This document shows, one piece after another, positions 1-12,345 of a stretch of 64,000 nt of DNA. Both the position numbers and the translations under genes were made by a program. How positions within the stretch are numbered: position 1 is the stretch's first letter; each line of letters opens with the position of its first letter. Below the pieces are notes generated by a model. It did not search any database, had not been told where the DNA came from, and was given only the letters and a program-made list of their open reading frames with translations. Origin of the DNA: Parapristionchus giblindavisi (Eukaryota; Nematoda; Chromadorea; Rhabditida; Diplogasteridae); NCBI GenBank assembly GCA_943737045.1, contig CALSFV010000276.1, forward strand, positions 124,001 through 188,000, in the 5' to 3' direction.

Positions 1-262
1 AATATCCGATAGAACCGCGTCACTGAGAGCAAGTCACCATTGTAACAATAAACTAACGGGTAATTTCTATCATAAAACATCGTATAAGTTAAATTATTCA
101 ACCGATCAATCAATATCTCGGGTGTCCCATATATTTGAAAGCACTGTTTTGAAATATTTATATTACCATGGGACGAAGTGATAATGTTAAAATCTCATAT
201 CCTTATGAAAGGCCAGATCTATGCGTCTAAAGTTTTGTGAGGATATGCCCTGTGACCGTATG

Positions 263-391
263 CATGAACAACGGAAAACCGTTTTCCGGGAAAACGTGAC
301 ATCATTTGCATAGGCGGAGGCGTTTTCCCAAAATCCTCCGCCTACGCTAATGACGTCACTTTTTACCGAAAACGGTTTTCCGTTGGTCATG
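263..391. repeat. Short hairpin (foldback) repeat
   Basis: An almost perfect inverted repeat: the left arm begins CATGAACAACGGAAAACCG and the right arm ends CGGTTTTCCGTTGGTCATG, with an inner pair around GGCGGAGG / CCTCCGCC and TGACATCA / TGACGTCA. It lies in the presumed last intron of arx-2 and looks like a ~129-bp MITE. No coding content. Confidence 0.75.
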
Positions 392-540
392 CATGGAAAA
401 ACCGTTTTGAAAATGGGGATGAAACATAATGTGTCTACTGAGATGGAGAAGGTTAAGGTCTAGTGAAAATAGCATGATTTTTTTGCTCAAATAAAGGGTG
501 CTTTCAAATATACTGGAGATATTAATAAATTGATACTTAC

Positions 541-3500
541 ATTTCTATCTCTCATTAGATTGGCCAATACAGCTCCACCAAGGAATACCATGTGCTTACG
601 ACGTGGTTGAGCTTCAATACGTATCTTGAACTTCTGTAAAACGATTAATAATTGATTGAATGTTCACGAAATATAAATGGTTAGCAAAACACAAGCCCAC
701 ATCAAAGTAAACTTAATAACTTATTAATCTTATATAAGACAGCCATGAATCAATAATCATAGAATACATTCATAGGTCGAATATCGGTTTTCAAAATCCG
801 GTCAGGTTTTTCGATTTTTCTGAAATTTTGGCTCAAAATCCGGTCAGGCTTGGTACTTTGTAACATACTATTCGATCTATGACTACAGTATACCTTGAAT
901 TGCTCCTCATTTCCGTGTAGGACCCTCTCGAGATAGAGTTGTTTCACCTCCCTCTCGAGTCTCGATGGTAATCCCGGGTACATCGTCGATCCTCCTGACA
1001 GCACAATGTGCTTGTACAGATCGAGACGAACATCTGTAGATATTATAGATTGCGTTCATTATAAAAAGTCAGATCGAGCAAAAAGTACAAATACACAAGG
1101 CAGATGAAAGTGTTCATACATTTTCGTCCCACCCACAATCTGTTGTTTTTTGCGAATTATAAACTGACCCGAATTCGCACAAATCTGACCCGATCTACAC
1201 CTCAAGTACTCGAAACTGACCCGATCTTATGTGATTCTTACTAATCTCAATCTCCCGCATATTCCTAGATGGGTCTCTAGTTTCAAAACTGACCGCATCA
1301 ACAAAAGTGCTCACTCACAATGTGGGTGCTCGAAAATGTATGAAAGTGTTTAGAAACACACATTCACATGGTCGGCACACAGCCTTTCTCCAATACAAGG
1401 GAGCGGTCATTGTTCCTCAACTTGGCCATGTCCCACCCGATTTTGTGCGTCCAACAAAGCAGATTTTAATTTTCAGCGACAAAGGCCACATATGATTAAA
1501 AACTTTACTATATGCCAAACAATTACGGTATTTTTTACTTTAAGTCTGTACTCACATTTTTGCATATTGCCTCTTCATTTTCGCTCCACCTCTTTCTATG
1601 TCATATCATGATCACTCTCGAAACGCTGTTAATTGACCATTCACAATGATCAATCAATATCTCCTATCATTCAAATGCGCAATAATCAATACTTATCAAC
1701 AATCTAACAAAAACTTCGTCCTTCTTACGATTTATTTCTAATCATAATAAAAAGTAATGAGCAATGTTCTCACCAATATCACAAGCCTGAATGGAGGAGA
1801 AGAGTGTCTCTGACATTCCAGGTTTCTCCACGTCGATCAAATGAGGCTGAATTAATCAATATTATTATTATTATTGATAAATTTTATTATTCCAAGTGCG
1901 CATTTTATGATGCTCACTTGTTTCTTTCTTGTCACTTATGAGCGGTGGTACAGTTTGATCATTTTTGTCACATAAATGATATCGCATCAATATAAAGGGG
2001 AAAATGAAATAAATCAATAATTCCATACCTGGAATAGGACCTCTGGAGCTTCGAATCTTTCACCTCCCAAGTGAATGATACGACCATCAGGAAGCTGAAA
2101 AGAGAAAGATCAGCCAAGACCAATACGTCAGATATCTCCTCCTCAATATAACACAATGTTCTATAGACTGTGAAAGCCAAAACGACCGCTCAACATAGAA
2201 ACTCTCTCAAATGCAATCGTCTTTCGCTTGTCTGGCTATGGAAACAAAATGGCTTGAACCAGAATACTGTGATAAGTACACGAGAATCAAAGTCTCTCGT
2301 TAAATTCATATAACATTCATCATGGTCATCATATTTTCGATACATAAAGATGACTATCACAAATTTGTTCAACATAATATCAATACAAATAACAAGTTCG
2401 CCCCGATTGAACCTACCGTATACGTCTGCGAGAGTACGGTAGTCTCGAGGGCAAGTTTCTGCTCCTGTTCAACGTCATACGCGACGTAGCACAGCTTCTC
2501 CTGAAATTGGATATTATTATATTGAAATATATTGTATTATTAGCGAATCCGTAGTCAAGATACGATTAATCAGATCGTAAGTTGTCAATATTCATGCAAA
2601 TCATCAAACTCAAATCAAGCGGGTGATACAAACATATCTAAAATGAACCTTCATCTGTCGTACTGTCTCAAAGTCAGCAGAGTGGTTGAAGGAGTAACCA
2701 CGAAGAAGGAGTAACTGAAAGAGAAATAAATCAATACAAATCAATCAAAGCACAGAGCTATAGGTTAAGAAAACATTATCTCACCTAATAGTATACATCT
2801 CCAAATATAAAAAAGAACAATGATTCTAGTTTACAAAGAAATCTATTTTTTTCTCTGCTATCTAGATTATCTATATTATCTAGCCGCATCATACATCAAT
2901 CAATAATGGTAAGAATAAATCAATGAACACACCTTGATAAGATATTTTGTGATATCTCTACCCGCGATATCGATACGACGAGTCTGATTCTGCAGTGCAT
3001 ACCTGCAAACAACCAATCAATAATTACAACTACCAATCATAATTCTCGTTTTAGACTTGTTGAATTCTAGTTCCTTAAGATACACATATTCCTTCACGAG
3101 TCCATTCCAGTTTTAATAAGCGTAGTAATGGATGTAAAGTACCGTACCCATCATACACAGGACAGATATGGGTGACACCATCTCCCGAATCGATAACTAC
3201 TCCTGTCAGCAGTCCTTGCGCGTACAGAGTGAGCACGGCCTGAAAGCAACAATATTGATGGGCGATCAAACCCGTCTCGAGTCTGCCGATGCACAAAATC
3301 AATATAGTAATCTGTGAGACAAATACATTGCCTCTCAATCGATGAATCATTTCGAGTGACTAATCGGAATGATGATAACAGAGAAAGCAATAAGAATACT
3401 TTGATAAATACTTTAGATGTACAATTCCTAACGGATAATTGACACTCTTACCCGCTAGTTAATGAGTTTATATTGAAAATCCGTGCTATTAATGATTTCA

Positions 3501-4350
3501 AAACGATATGCCATAATCCACTGAATAAAATATGTTTATACTACCCTATATCAAGGACTCAAAGTGAATAAATATGTTTAAAATATCTATCTATACATAC
3601 CTGTACAGCAATATAAAGCGAATGGAAGCCGTATTGCTCGAACATAACCTGCAAAGTAATAATAAGTAAAAGCCAAATTAATATTGAATAATTATGGATT
3701 TGGCATAAACAGATCATCGTAAACTTAATCAACCAGTCACATTGCAGTTTCAATATCTTATAATAGATAATCCAGATAGTAACATAAAAATATTACGGTG
3801 TATGAATGTGTCAAATACAATAATCAATATCGAATTAGATTTAATTCACGCTAAATGTAAATTTAGTTCACATCAAAAAGCATATGCATTTGCAATTCAT
3901 AAATTCATAATTATAATGGTGATCAAACCTGGAATAGCTTCTCACGATTTTTCTTTGGATTGAGAGGAGGCTCAGTCAGGAGGAGTTTGCAATCCTGAAC
4001 GTCAATAAAATAATAAATTAAACATTCATATCTCAATAAATATTATAGTCTATAGCATTTTATGGAGAGCCACCATTTAATAGCGAAAGAAGTTCATATT
4101 TAAAAGTAATAAAGCGATTTTCTCCACAAATACTATTGAAATTCAGAAAGATTAACGACCACTAACTAGATGACAATGAATCAAAAACGATACAAACCTT
4201 TGGATCGATATCCAACTTCTCAGGACCGAAAGTGTAATCCCACACATGTCCCATATCATCCCAATTACGAACTATTCCATTGTCCATTGGATATGATACA
4301 TCGAGATATTGACGAAGAGCTGATGCCTCCTCTCCCACCATCAAGTCCTG

Positions 4351-4389
<39 letters not shown>

Positions 4390-4767
4390 TAATAATTAAT
4401 AAATAAATATAAAACAATATTTTGATGAAAAAGATGTGTTGAGGTAATCATATAACGAATTATGGCAAATAAAAGAACGCAAAACACAGGAATAACGTGT
4501 CGATATGAATATTTTTGTTTCGACTTCAATACAGTTTACTTATAAATGAACGAATGTAGAACCTTGATCTCAATATTGTTAATCTTCTGCGACGATCGAA
4601 GAATCGGTCGTCCAACAAGAGAAGGAAATATGTGCGAGGGAAAGTTGGAACCCGCATAACCACACTTCACAAACTGTAAGATATTTTAATTAAATGATTA
4701 TGTTTGAGAAAGAACATACGCCAGTTCCGTTGTCCACCACAATGACTTTGCGTCCCTCGGAATCCAT
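541..4767 (-). CDS. arx-2: Actin-related protein 2 (Arp2/3 complex subunit), 3' end off window
   Basis: Arp2 is the actin-like ATP-binding subunit of the Arp2/3 complex, which nucleates branched cytoplasmic actin filaments. Thirteen exons join in frame: 4720-4767, 4563-4673, 4198-4347, 3929-3994, 3601-3648, 3148-3239, 2933-3002, 2649-2714, 2417-2500, 2029-2094, 1774-1846, 894-1033, 541-633. They give about 369 residues, against about 394 in human ARP2. The product starts [16 protein letters not shown] (phosphate-binding loop 1) and contains [13 protein letters not shown] (phosphate 2), [20 protein letters not shown] and [11 protein letters not shown], all matching ARP2 closely. The last ~25 residues are not found at 1-540, so the final exon(s) lie left of the window. 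The start is the only ATG that gives the conserved N-terminus. Introns 11-13 hold repeat copies. Identity is very secure. Confidence 0.96.
772..880. repeat. MITE-like copy with CATAGGTCGAA ends
   Basis: It begins CATAGGTCGAATATCGG, ends TATTCGATCTATG, and carries about 1.5 internal units of CGGTCAGGTTTTTCGATTTT. The same family, with more internal units and a clear 8-bp target duplication, is at 48494-48738. It sits in the arx-2 intron just past the 894-1033 exon donor. Confidence 0.7.
1110..1352. repeat. Inverted repeat in arx-2 intron
   Basis: The segment with TCATACATTTTCG near 1120 is matched in reverse complement by CGAAAATGTATGA near 1331-1344; flanking GTGGG/CCCAC segments also pair. 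Between the arms are degenerate repeats of ACTGACCCGAT. A probable short foldback element in the large intron between the 894-1033 and 1774-1846 exons. Confidence 0.5.
4360..4400. repeat. (AAT)n microsatellite
   Basis: A run of ATA/AAT trinucleotides inside the arx-2 intron between the 4198-4347 and 4563-4673 exons. Simple repeat. Confidence 0.8.
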
Positions 4768-5421
4768 CACTCTGCAATAGTTAGTATCATAAATAATTGA
4801 AGTCTAATTTGAAATGATTCGTATACAAAGTAAGAACAAACAAAAAGAATAGCACATATTTGAACAGAGCTGAGCAGCACTCTCTTCCCTATGAGTAATC
4901 ACATGTACCATATGCTAGTTTTTCCGTGTAAGAGTCCGCGCGAAGCGATATTTCACGCGTTACGGCAATAAATAAGGAGAAATAAACTACAAAAGATTGC
5001 GCTCAAAATATATAATCAAATATCATTCTACAATAAAAAATACATGGATACAAGCAAATTCAAGACTTAATAATAAAGGTCCTTTGAAGATAATGTAACC
5101 AGGAAGGATATATATATACGGTATTATATAGCTACGTAGGATCAATATAGTCGCAATTGTGAACACTTGTGCACACGTCAGTGGTTAGATAGTATAAGAG
5201 TTAATGGTAGATGCATAGATGTGATAGCACGTCTAATGACAAGTAGCACGATGCATAATAAGAACTCCGGTACTTTGCAAGCCATCAAACTTTAAAAAAA
5301 AAACGCAATAAGGATTAGAAATACGGCGCTGCTATACACACTAAACTAATCAAACCAACGGAGAAAATAAATGAATTTCATCGCATTGAGAAATGAAAAT
5401 TAACGTTTTTATTACAGTACA
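4768..5421. other. arx-2 upstream region
   Basis: AT-rich sequence between the arx-2 start and the left end of the large insertion. It presumably holds the arx-2 promoter. I see no ORF with coding character and no distinct promoter motif. A TACA at 5418-5421 is the left copy of the target duplication of the 5422-17248 element. Confidence 0.5.
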
Positions 5422-6637
5422 CTGGGGTGTCCCTAAATGACGGCCGCTGCCACGGCCACGGCCCCTTCCCTAAATGACGGCCCATCTTTTATAAATCGTA
5501 TGCATCTATGCGTATGCGTTATCGTTTTAGATTGATCTTCCCCTCGTTTTGCTTGTCTCTTAGTCATTTGCATGTAGCCTCAAATATAGCCGCGACTGAC
5601 ATCTGCTAAAAAGAAAGAGAGTTAGAGTGATAGAGATGGAGACTGAGTGGTAGATCATTCATACCCTCTCATACAGCGATCGATCAATCGTCTTATGTCT
5701 CTTTCTCAGACTGACTGTTCCCTGCATTCTCTATCTGATTTTCCCGCCATTTTCAGTTATCATCACGTTCCACTATGCTTTTGATGTTACTTCCGTAGTT
5801 AATTCGCCCTCTCCTTCTTCCTCTTTAAGTACCTATCTCTGTCTTTCCCTGCACTCCTGTCTCCCTCCATCACTCTACCTTTATCTATCGTAATTATCGA
5901 ATGGATTTATCGGTATACCTAGTCACCAATCATTTTTGGATTTGTCTTTGTCTATTTGCATATGTTATCGTTGTTGTTGTCTAGACCTTCTATTGTATTG
6001 CCATTTGCATATGATCCAATATCATATTCAAACAGACTACGTGTCCTCACTTTGTTTCCTACATTTGCAGTTTTCAGTCATCCTTTCATTCTCCCCTTTT
6101 CAAAGCTCATTTATGTATGTATCTTCTGTCGTTCGTTTATTATCAGTCATTCTTCCTTTCCATCTCTTCCTCTCTCTCCTCTATCTCTCTTACATCCATT
6201 ATCATACCCATCGATCACTAAGGAAGAGGGTAGACCATCAATCGATAATGTTTATGAGAGAGATGGAAGGAAGGGAAGTGAGCCTACCATCCTTTTGTGC
6301 GTATACATCTTGATATATTGGATCTCTCTGTTTATGTTGCATTTATCTCTCTTCTAGCCATCTCTCAACTTTATTCATATTCTTCTGCTCCACATTCAAT
6401 AATAATTCGGAGGTCGCATCCATGAAGCGTTACAAACAATTTCTCGATAAAGGTGACGTCACGAGAGTAAACGTATACTTTATGTCAACTTTTACGCTTT
6501 ACGCCATGGATACGGCCCCAGACGATGTGCGCAATGTGACCATGACTGTCCTTTGGCCCACAAGACAGTGTGGCCTGTGTGCAAAGTGGTCTCAATTTGT
6601 TTACGTAATCATTTAAATCATTTCAAATTCATTTCAG

Positions 6638-6763
6638 AGGTCGGCACGACACCTATCGCCTACCTACCGCCTACCTGCCGAGGAGCAAGGTCGTCTAGAA
6701 CGCTATCGTCACTGCCTAGATGACATCAGATGGTGGATTCAGGATCCTGAAGCTTCTTTGAAG
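6638..6763 (+). pseudogene. Exon-like open segment in left arm
   Basis: Preceded by TTTCAG and followed by GTACGAG, this segment is open and protein-like (it includes the residues EEQGRLERYRHCLDDIRWW). If spliced to the segment after the TTTGCAG near 7050, the frame runs into a stop after seven codons. Its mirror copy is at 10185-10310 on the minus strand. I do not recognise the protein. It may be a remnant of a captured or element-encoded gene. Confidence 0.45.
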
Positions 6764-7292
6764 GTACGAGCCCTCTTTAGATTCTCTTTCCTGTTATATT
6801 ATGTTCAAATCGCGAAAAGACGAAAATTTTGTGGAGAATTTGTCGCCTCTTTTTCATGACTTTTGAACAGAACCTATGTTAGAATACGCTTCACCTTCGT
6901 TAAATCATTGTGTTTGACTTTGCCTTTGCCTTTGCCAACGTCACTCTTCACTGCTCACCGATCTGTCTCGTTGACAGAAACCGAAGTTTTATACAAAGTG
7001 ATCGTTCACAAAGCTCAAATCCTTGAATCTCGTAATTTGCTGTTTTGCAGGATGAATCGTCACTTTCGTCTTAGGAAGCTCGTCGTTGTTTTTTTTTAAC
7101 TCTTTTTCCGAAAAAATAAAGAATTTGGGGTTGTTAATGTTTGACATCTGTGTCTAAGCCCGCGAAGTTAAATGGGCGGGGTCAGCATCGCTATATAAAT
7201 AAGGATCGCAAAAAATGGGCGGAGCCATGCATCGCTTTATAAGTACGGGAGCGGATGAGTATATGTAGTTCATTTGATTTGCTTTCTAACAG

Positions 7293-7370
7293 GTACCCAT
7301 GGCCTAGTGGATAGTAGATAGAACCGTTAATCCGATCGGTTGGTCGGCAGGGAAGTTCGAACCCCCGAGA
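7293..7370 (+). repeat. tRNA-derived (SINE-like) module
   Basis: It contains TGGCCTAGTGG, a match to the Pol III A box, and AGTTCGAACCC, a match to the B box, spaced as in a tRNA gene. The T-stem is imperfect, so this is a tRNA-derived pseudogene (tRNA-Arg-like 5' half), not a working tRNA. Its inverted copy is at 9496-9573. Confidence 0.65.
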
Positions 7371-8539
7371 AGGATTAGAAAAAGAAGACATCGCCCAACA
7401 GAACCCATCTCTTTTTGCCATTTTTTATTGATGCATTTACGCTCTCTCCCTATGATAACATGTAGTGTATGTCAGAGGTCCCACAGAATGATCATGAATC
7501 ACAAACTAACTTTTTTCCCTAAAATTGTAAAAATATCCTAAATGCTATTTATGTATTTGTATTGGATGTACTATCAATGATTTTCAATGTATTTTGATGC
7601 AGAAACAGAAAGAGCAAAATCAATACCGGATGATTACAGTAACATGTCAAAGCTGCAAAAGTTAAGCGTATAGCTCTTGAAATGTGACTATTGTATGTTA
7701 GAGATGCCCACAAAAGTTGCTACTCTATTGCTGAAGTATGATCTTTGATCTTTGTATACAATTTTTCGAACAATGGGCGAAAACAGTATTCTTTGTTGTT
7801 GAAATTCGCTTGTTATTTTTTGTTAAAAGAAGATAAATCTGAAAAAAAATAAAATTTAAAAAATGATTATTTTGATAAACAAAATGCTCTAAATGACTCT
7901 ACTTTAGAAAGAATCAGAATCAGAATGATATTAACTAAAAATTAAATTTATCCGTTAAAATGATAACTTAGATACAGTGAACAATTTATGTAGTGATGAA
8001 TTAGATAAATTACGATACCACAACTTAGCAAAGAAAAATTTATTATTGCATATCGAGTACGGACAAAAATATACTTTTTCCGAAAGAGTTAACTGTGGGG
8101 CAAATAATAGAGCTATTGCTAAGTTAATTCCAATTGTCAATAACACGATTTGAATGGCTAATTAAGCTTAGGTAATTTACAGAGACGTGCATACAAGATC
8201 GATCTTTTCTTAAATTAAATTTATGCGATTTTCTAATATTATAATGTGACGCTAAATAGCAGTATGATCATTGTAGTTTCTATATCTACAGTAATATCTC
8301 AATCACAGATCTCAGTGATCGTATACTTAAAATTCCTAATATTAGAATTAGTTTGTCAATGAGTTTTATTTCTACACCATTAAATTTATTCTATTTTGAC
8401 TGCAAATACTAAATTGTAAGATTCATTGTATCAAGAAAAAATGTCATGATTTGTATTTTATGTAATTCATCACTACATCAATTGTTCACTGTATCTAAGT
8501 TATCATTTTAACGGATAAATTTAATATTATTCTGATTCT

Positions 8540-9010
8540 GATTCTTTCTAAAGTATTGTAGCTGGCCTTGCCCGTGTCAAGTGACTTATTAAAGTTATTT
8601 ATCAAGTTATCATAAGAATTAGTTTGAGCTTTATCAACTAAATATATTTCTGGCCGCCAGGAGGAATTTATCTATTCTTTCGCAGATATTTCGACTTTTT
8701 CATACGAAATCTGTACTAATAAAATTATTAGAGCAATTTAGAATCTTTATTTTGTAAAAATAATAATTTTAAAATTTGTAATGTTTTTGTTCAGTGAAAT
8801 GATCCCCACCCTCCACCCGTCTTAATAGTGGTGGTAAGTCAAGTTCAGTGCGAGCGCGATGACTCTCTGCGTCTCTGCCTATCGATCTCACCTGATCATC
8901 TGGCCACTCTATCACTGATCTAGCACTGAAACGGAACCACTTCCTATCTTGTAATCAATACTATAGTCATCTTGTAATCAATAAATAGTCATATTTTATG
9001 TCTTAAATGT
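8540..9010 (+). repeat. Central module of foldback element, shared with 34-53 kb family
   Basis: The block around 8800-8960 (for example GATGACTCTCTGCGTCTCTG) recurs at about 34545-34700 (minus), 45130-45285 (minus) and 52610-52760 (plus). It links the 5.4-11.5 kb foldback element to the second foldback family. It has no mirror in the left arm, so it lies in the loop side of the palindrome. Confidence 0.6.
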
Positions 9011-9299
9011 TAGATTTATCTTCTTTTAACAAAAAATAACAAGCGAATTTCAACAACTAAGCATACTGTCGAAAACCCTTTTTTTCGCCCATTGTTCGAA
9101 AAATTGTATACAAAGATCAAAGATCATACTTCAGCAATAGAGTAGCAACTTTTGTGGGCATCTCTAACATTCAATAGTCACATTTCAAGAGCTATACGCT
9201 TAACTTTTGCAGCTTTGACATGTTACTGTAATCATCCGGTATTGATTTTGCTCTTTCTGTTTCTGCATCAAAATACATTGAAAATCATTGATAGTACAT

Positions 9300-11468
9300 C
9301 CAATACAAATACATAAATAGCATTTAGGATATTTTTACAATTTTAGGGAAAAAAGTTAGTTTGTGATTCATGATCATTCTGTGGGACCTCTGACATACAC
9401 TACATGTTATCATAGGGAGAGAGCGTAAATGCATCAATAAAAAATGGCAAAAAGAGATGGGTTCTGTTGGGCGATGTCTTCTTTTTCTAATCCTTCTCGG
9501 GGGTTCGAACTTCCCTGCCGACCAACCGATCGGATTAACGGTTCTATCTACTATCCACTAGGCCATGGGTCCCTGTTAGAAAGCAAATCAAATGAACTAC
9601 ATATACTCATCCGCTCCCGTACTTATAAAGCGATGCATGGCTCCGCCCATTTTTTGCGATCCTTATTTATATAGCGATGCTGACCCCGCCCATTTAACTT
9701 CGCGGGCTTAGACACAGATGTCAAACATTAACAACCCCAAATTCTTTATTTTTTCGGAAAAAGAGTTCCATCCAGTGCTGGAATGCGCCGACAAAACGCG
9801 GAGGTCGGAGACTGGCGGCGTCCCACTTCTGAAGAACACGTCGAGTAGACCATCAACGACGAGCTTCCTAAGACGAAAGTGACGATTCATCCTGCAAAAC
9901 AGCAAATTACGAGATTCAAGGATTTGAGCTTTGTGAACGATCACTTTGTATAAAACTTCGGTTTCTGTCAACGAGACAGATCGGTGAGCAGTGAAGAGTG
10001 ACGTTGGCAAAGGCAAAGGCAAAGTCAAACACAATGATTTAACGAAGGTGAAGCGTATTCTAACATAGGTTCTGTTCAAAAGTCATGAAAAAGAGGCGAC
10101 AAATTCTCCACAAAATTTTCGTCTTTTCGCGATTTGAACATAATATAACAGGAAAGAGAATCTAAAGAGGGCTCGTACCTTCAAAGAAGCTTCAGGATCC
10201 TGAATCCACCATCTGATGTCATCTAGGCAGTGACGATAGCGTTCTAGACGACCTTGCTCCTCGGCAGGTAGGCGGTAGGTAGGCGATAGGTGTCGTGCCG
10301 ACCTCTGAAATGAATTTGAAATGATTTAAATGATTACGTAAACAAATTGAGACCACTTTGCACACAGGCCACACTGTCTTGTGGGCCAAAGGACAGTCAT
10401 GGTCACATTGCGCACATCATCTGGGGCCGTATCCATGGCGTAAAGCGTAAAAGTTGACATAAAGTATACGTTTACTCTCGTGACGTCACCTTTATCGAGA
10501 AATTGTTTGTAACGCTTCATGGATGCGACCTCCGAATTATTATTGAATGTGGAGCAGAAGAATATGAATAAAGTTGAGAGATGGCTAGAAGAGAGATAAA
10601 TGCAACATAAACAGAGAGATCCAATATATCAAGATGTATACGCACAAAAGGATGGTAGGCTCACTTCCCTTCCTTCCATCTCTCTCATAAACATTATCGA
10701 TTGATGGTCTACCCTCTTCCTTAGTGATCGATGGGTATGATAATGGATGTAAGAGAGATAGAGGAGAGAGAGGAAGAGATGGAAAGGAAGAATGACTGAT
10801 AATAAACGAACGACAGAAGATACATACATAAATGAGCTTTGAAAAGGGGAGAATGAAAGGATGACTGAAAACTGCAAATGTAGGAAACAAAGTGAGGACA
10901 CGTAGTCTGTTTGAATATGATATTGGATCATATGCAAATGGCAATACAATAGAAGGTCTAGACAACAACAACGATAACATATGCAAATAGACAAAGACAA
11001 ATCCAAAAATGATTGGTGACTAGGTATACCGATAAATCCATTCGATAATTACGATAGATAAAGGTAGAGTGATGGAGGGAGACAGGAGTGCAGGGAAAGA
11101 CAGAGATAGGTACTTAAAGAGGAAGAAGGAGAGGGCGAATTAACTACGGAAGTAACATCAAAAGCATAGTGGAACGTGATGATAACTGAAAATGGCGGGA
11201 AAATCAGATAGAGAATGCAGGGAACAGTCAGTCTGAGAAAGAGACATAAGACGATTGATCGATCGCTGTATGAGAGGGTATGAATGATCTACCACTCAGT
11301 CTCCATCTCTATCACTCTAACTCTCTTTCTTTTTAGCAGATGTCAGTCGCGGCTATTTTTGAGGCTACATGCAAATGACTAAGAGACAAGCAAAACGAGG
11401 GGAAGATCAATCTAAAACGATAACGCATACGCATAGATGCATACGATTTATAAAAGATGGGCCGTCAT
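9300..11468 (-). repeat. Right arm of foldback element
   Basis: Reverse complement of about 5460-7600, nearly base-for-base. It contains the mirror tRNA-like module and mirror exon-like segment, and is interrupted at 11468/17209 by the nested element. It retains a stretch at 9770-9870 that is deleted from the left arm. Confidence 0.85.
9496..9573 (-). repeat. tRNA-derived module, mirror copy
   Basis: Inverted copy of the 7293-7370 module with the same A-box (CCACTAGGCCA on the plus strand) and B-box (GGGTTCGAACT on the plus strand) matches. Confidence 0.65.
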
Positions 11469-12345
11469 GGCGAATAGTATACTTCACCCAGTTCACCCTT
11501 TAACCCTACTTCACCACACTTCACCTTCATTCACCCTACTTCACCATTGTTCACCACTTTCATGAATTCTAAAATAATTAATTATTTTTAATGGAAGATT
11601 GAATCGTTATTCGTTGGATATGTTAATGAACAGTCAAAACGAATACGCTATGTTAGACGTTATGAAATTGAATGCATGTAATAGATAGTGTAAGAATAGA
11701 TCAATCAAAAAACTGTAGGGAGAAAAAAATAAGACATGAACATTATTATATTTTAAGTCTTCCAATCTTCATTAGCAACATATGGAGCTGTTTCATTAAT
11801 GAATAGTAATGACTGAATATATCTAGACAATGTGAATAGATCGATATGATCTAATTGCTTCCAATTCAAGCGAACATAGTTGTATGCTTGACCAATAGAT
11901 GATCATGCGAACATAGCAAATATATCCATTCACTATTCAACAGTTATCAACAACAGACATTTTTATCGATTGCATAATCATTAGCAATCAAAAGATAAAA
12001 GAATGAACATATTTCTCTCTCCATAATTTGTATTCATTCATTCATATCTTCGATAGAATCTTCTTTCATCCAGATGAAGTTCATCCAACATTTCAGATAT
12101 CGAAGGAGTGTTGGATGGGTATCTACATCTTCACTGGTGATGGATTAGAATTAGTTGATAATGATGATGATCGAGTTGGTTGAAGACATGATGTTGATAA
12201 AGGAATTGATTGAGAAAGGATATATTGATTGTGATGGAGATGATATTGATTGGGGATTAATAGAAGAAGATTGAATTGAAGATAATGAAAGAGGAAATGA
12301 ATAATTAGAAATAGATGAAGGATTGAGAAGACGAATGATTGTTGA

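Larger units (their letters stand above)
5422..7640 (+). repeat. Left arm of foldback element
   Basis: In order: terminal TCCCTAAATGACGGCC repeats; C/T-rich low-complexity DNA (5.7-6.4 kb) whose long ORFs are compositional; an ATG-led exon-like segment near 6422 with donor-like GTGACG; a splice-bounded open segment 6638-6763; GC-rich GGGCGG boxes near 7170-7220; then a tRNA-like module at 7293-7370. The same order recurs in the 34-57 kb family. The arm resembles a decayed spliced gene plus a SINE-like tail rather than a working gene. Confidence 0.7.

Noticed and set aside
5936..6357. Two overlapping ORFs of 125 and 133 residues
   Set aside because: C/T-rich low-complexity DNA gives Leu/Ser/Phe-rich translations in several frames at once; mirrored at 10585-11006 because of the palindrome. 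Not coding.
7293..7370. Functional tRNA gene
   Set aside because: A and B boxes match but the acceptor and T stems do not pair properly and all copies lie in repeats; treated as tRNA-derived.
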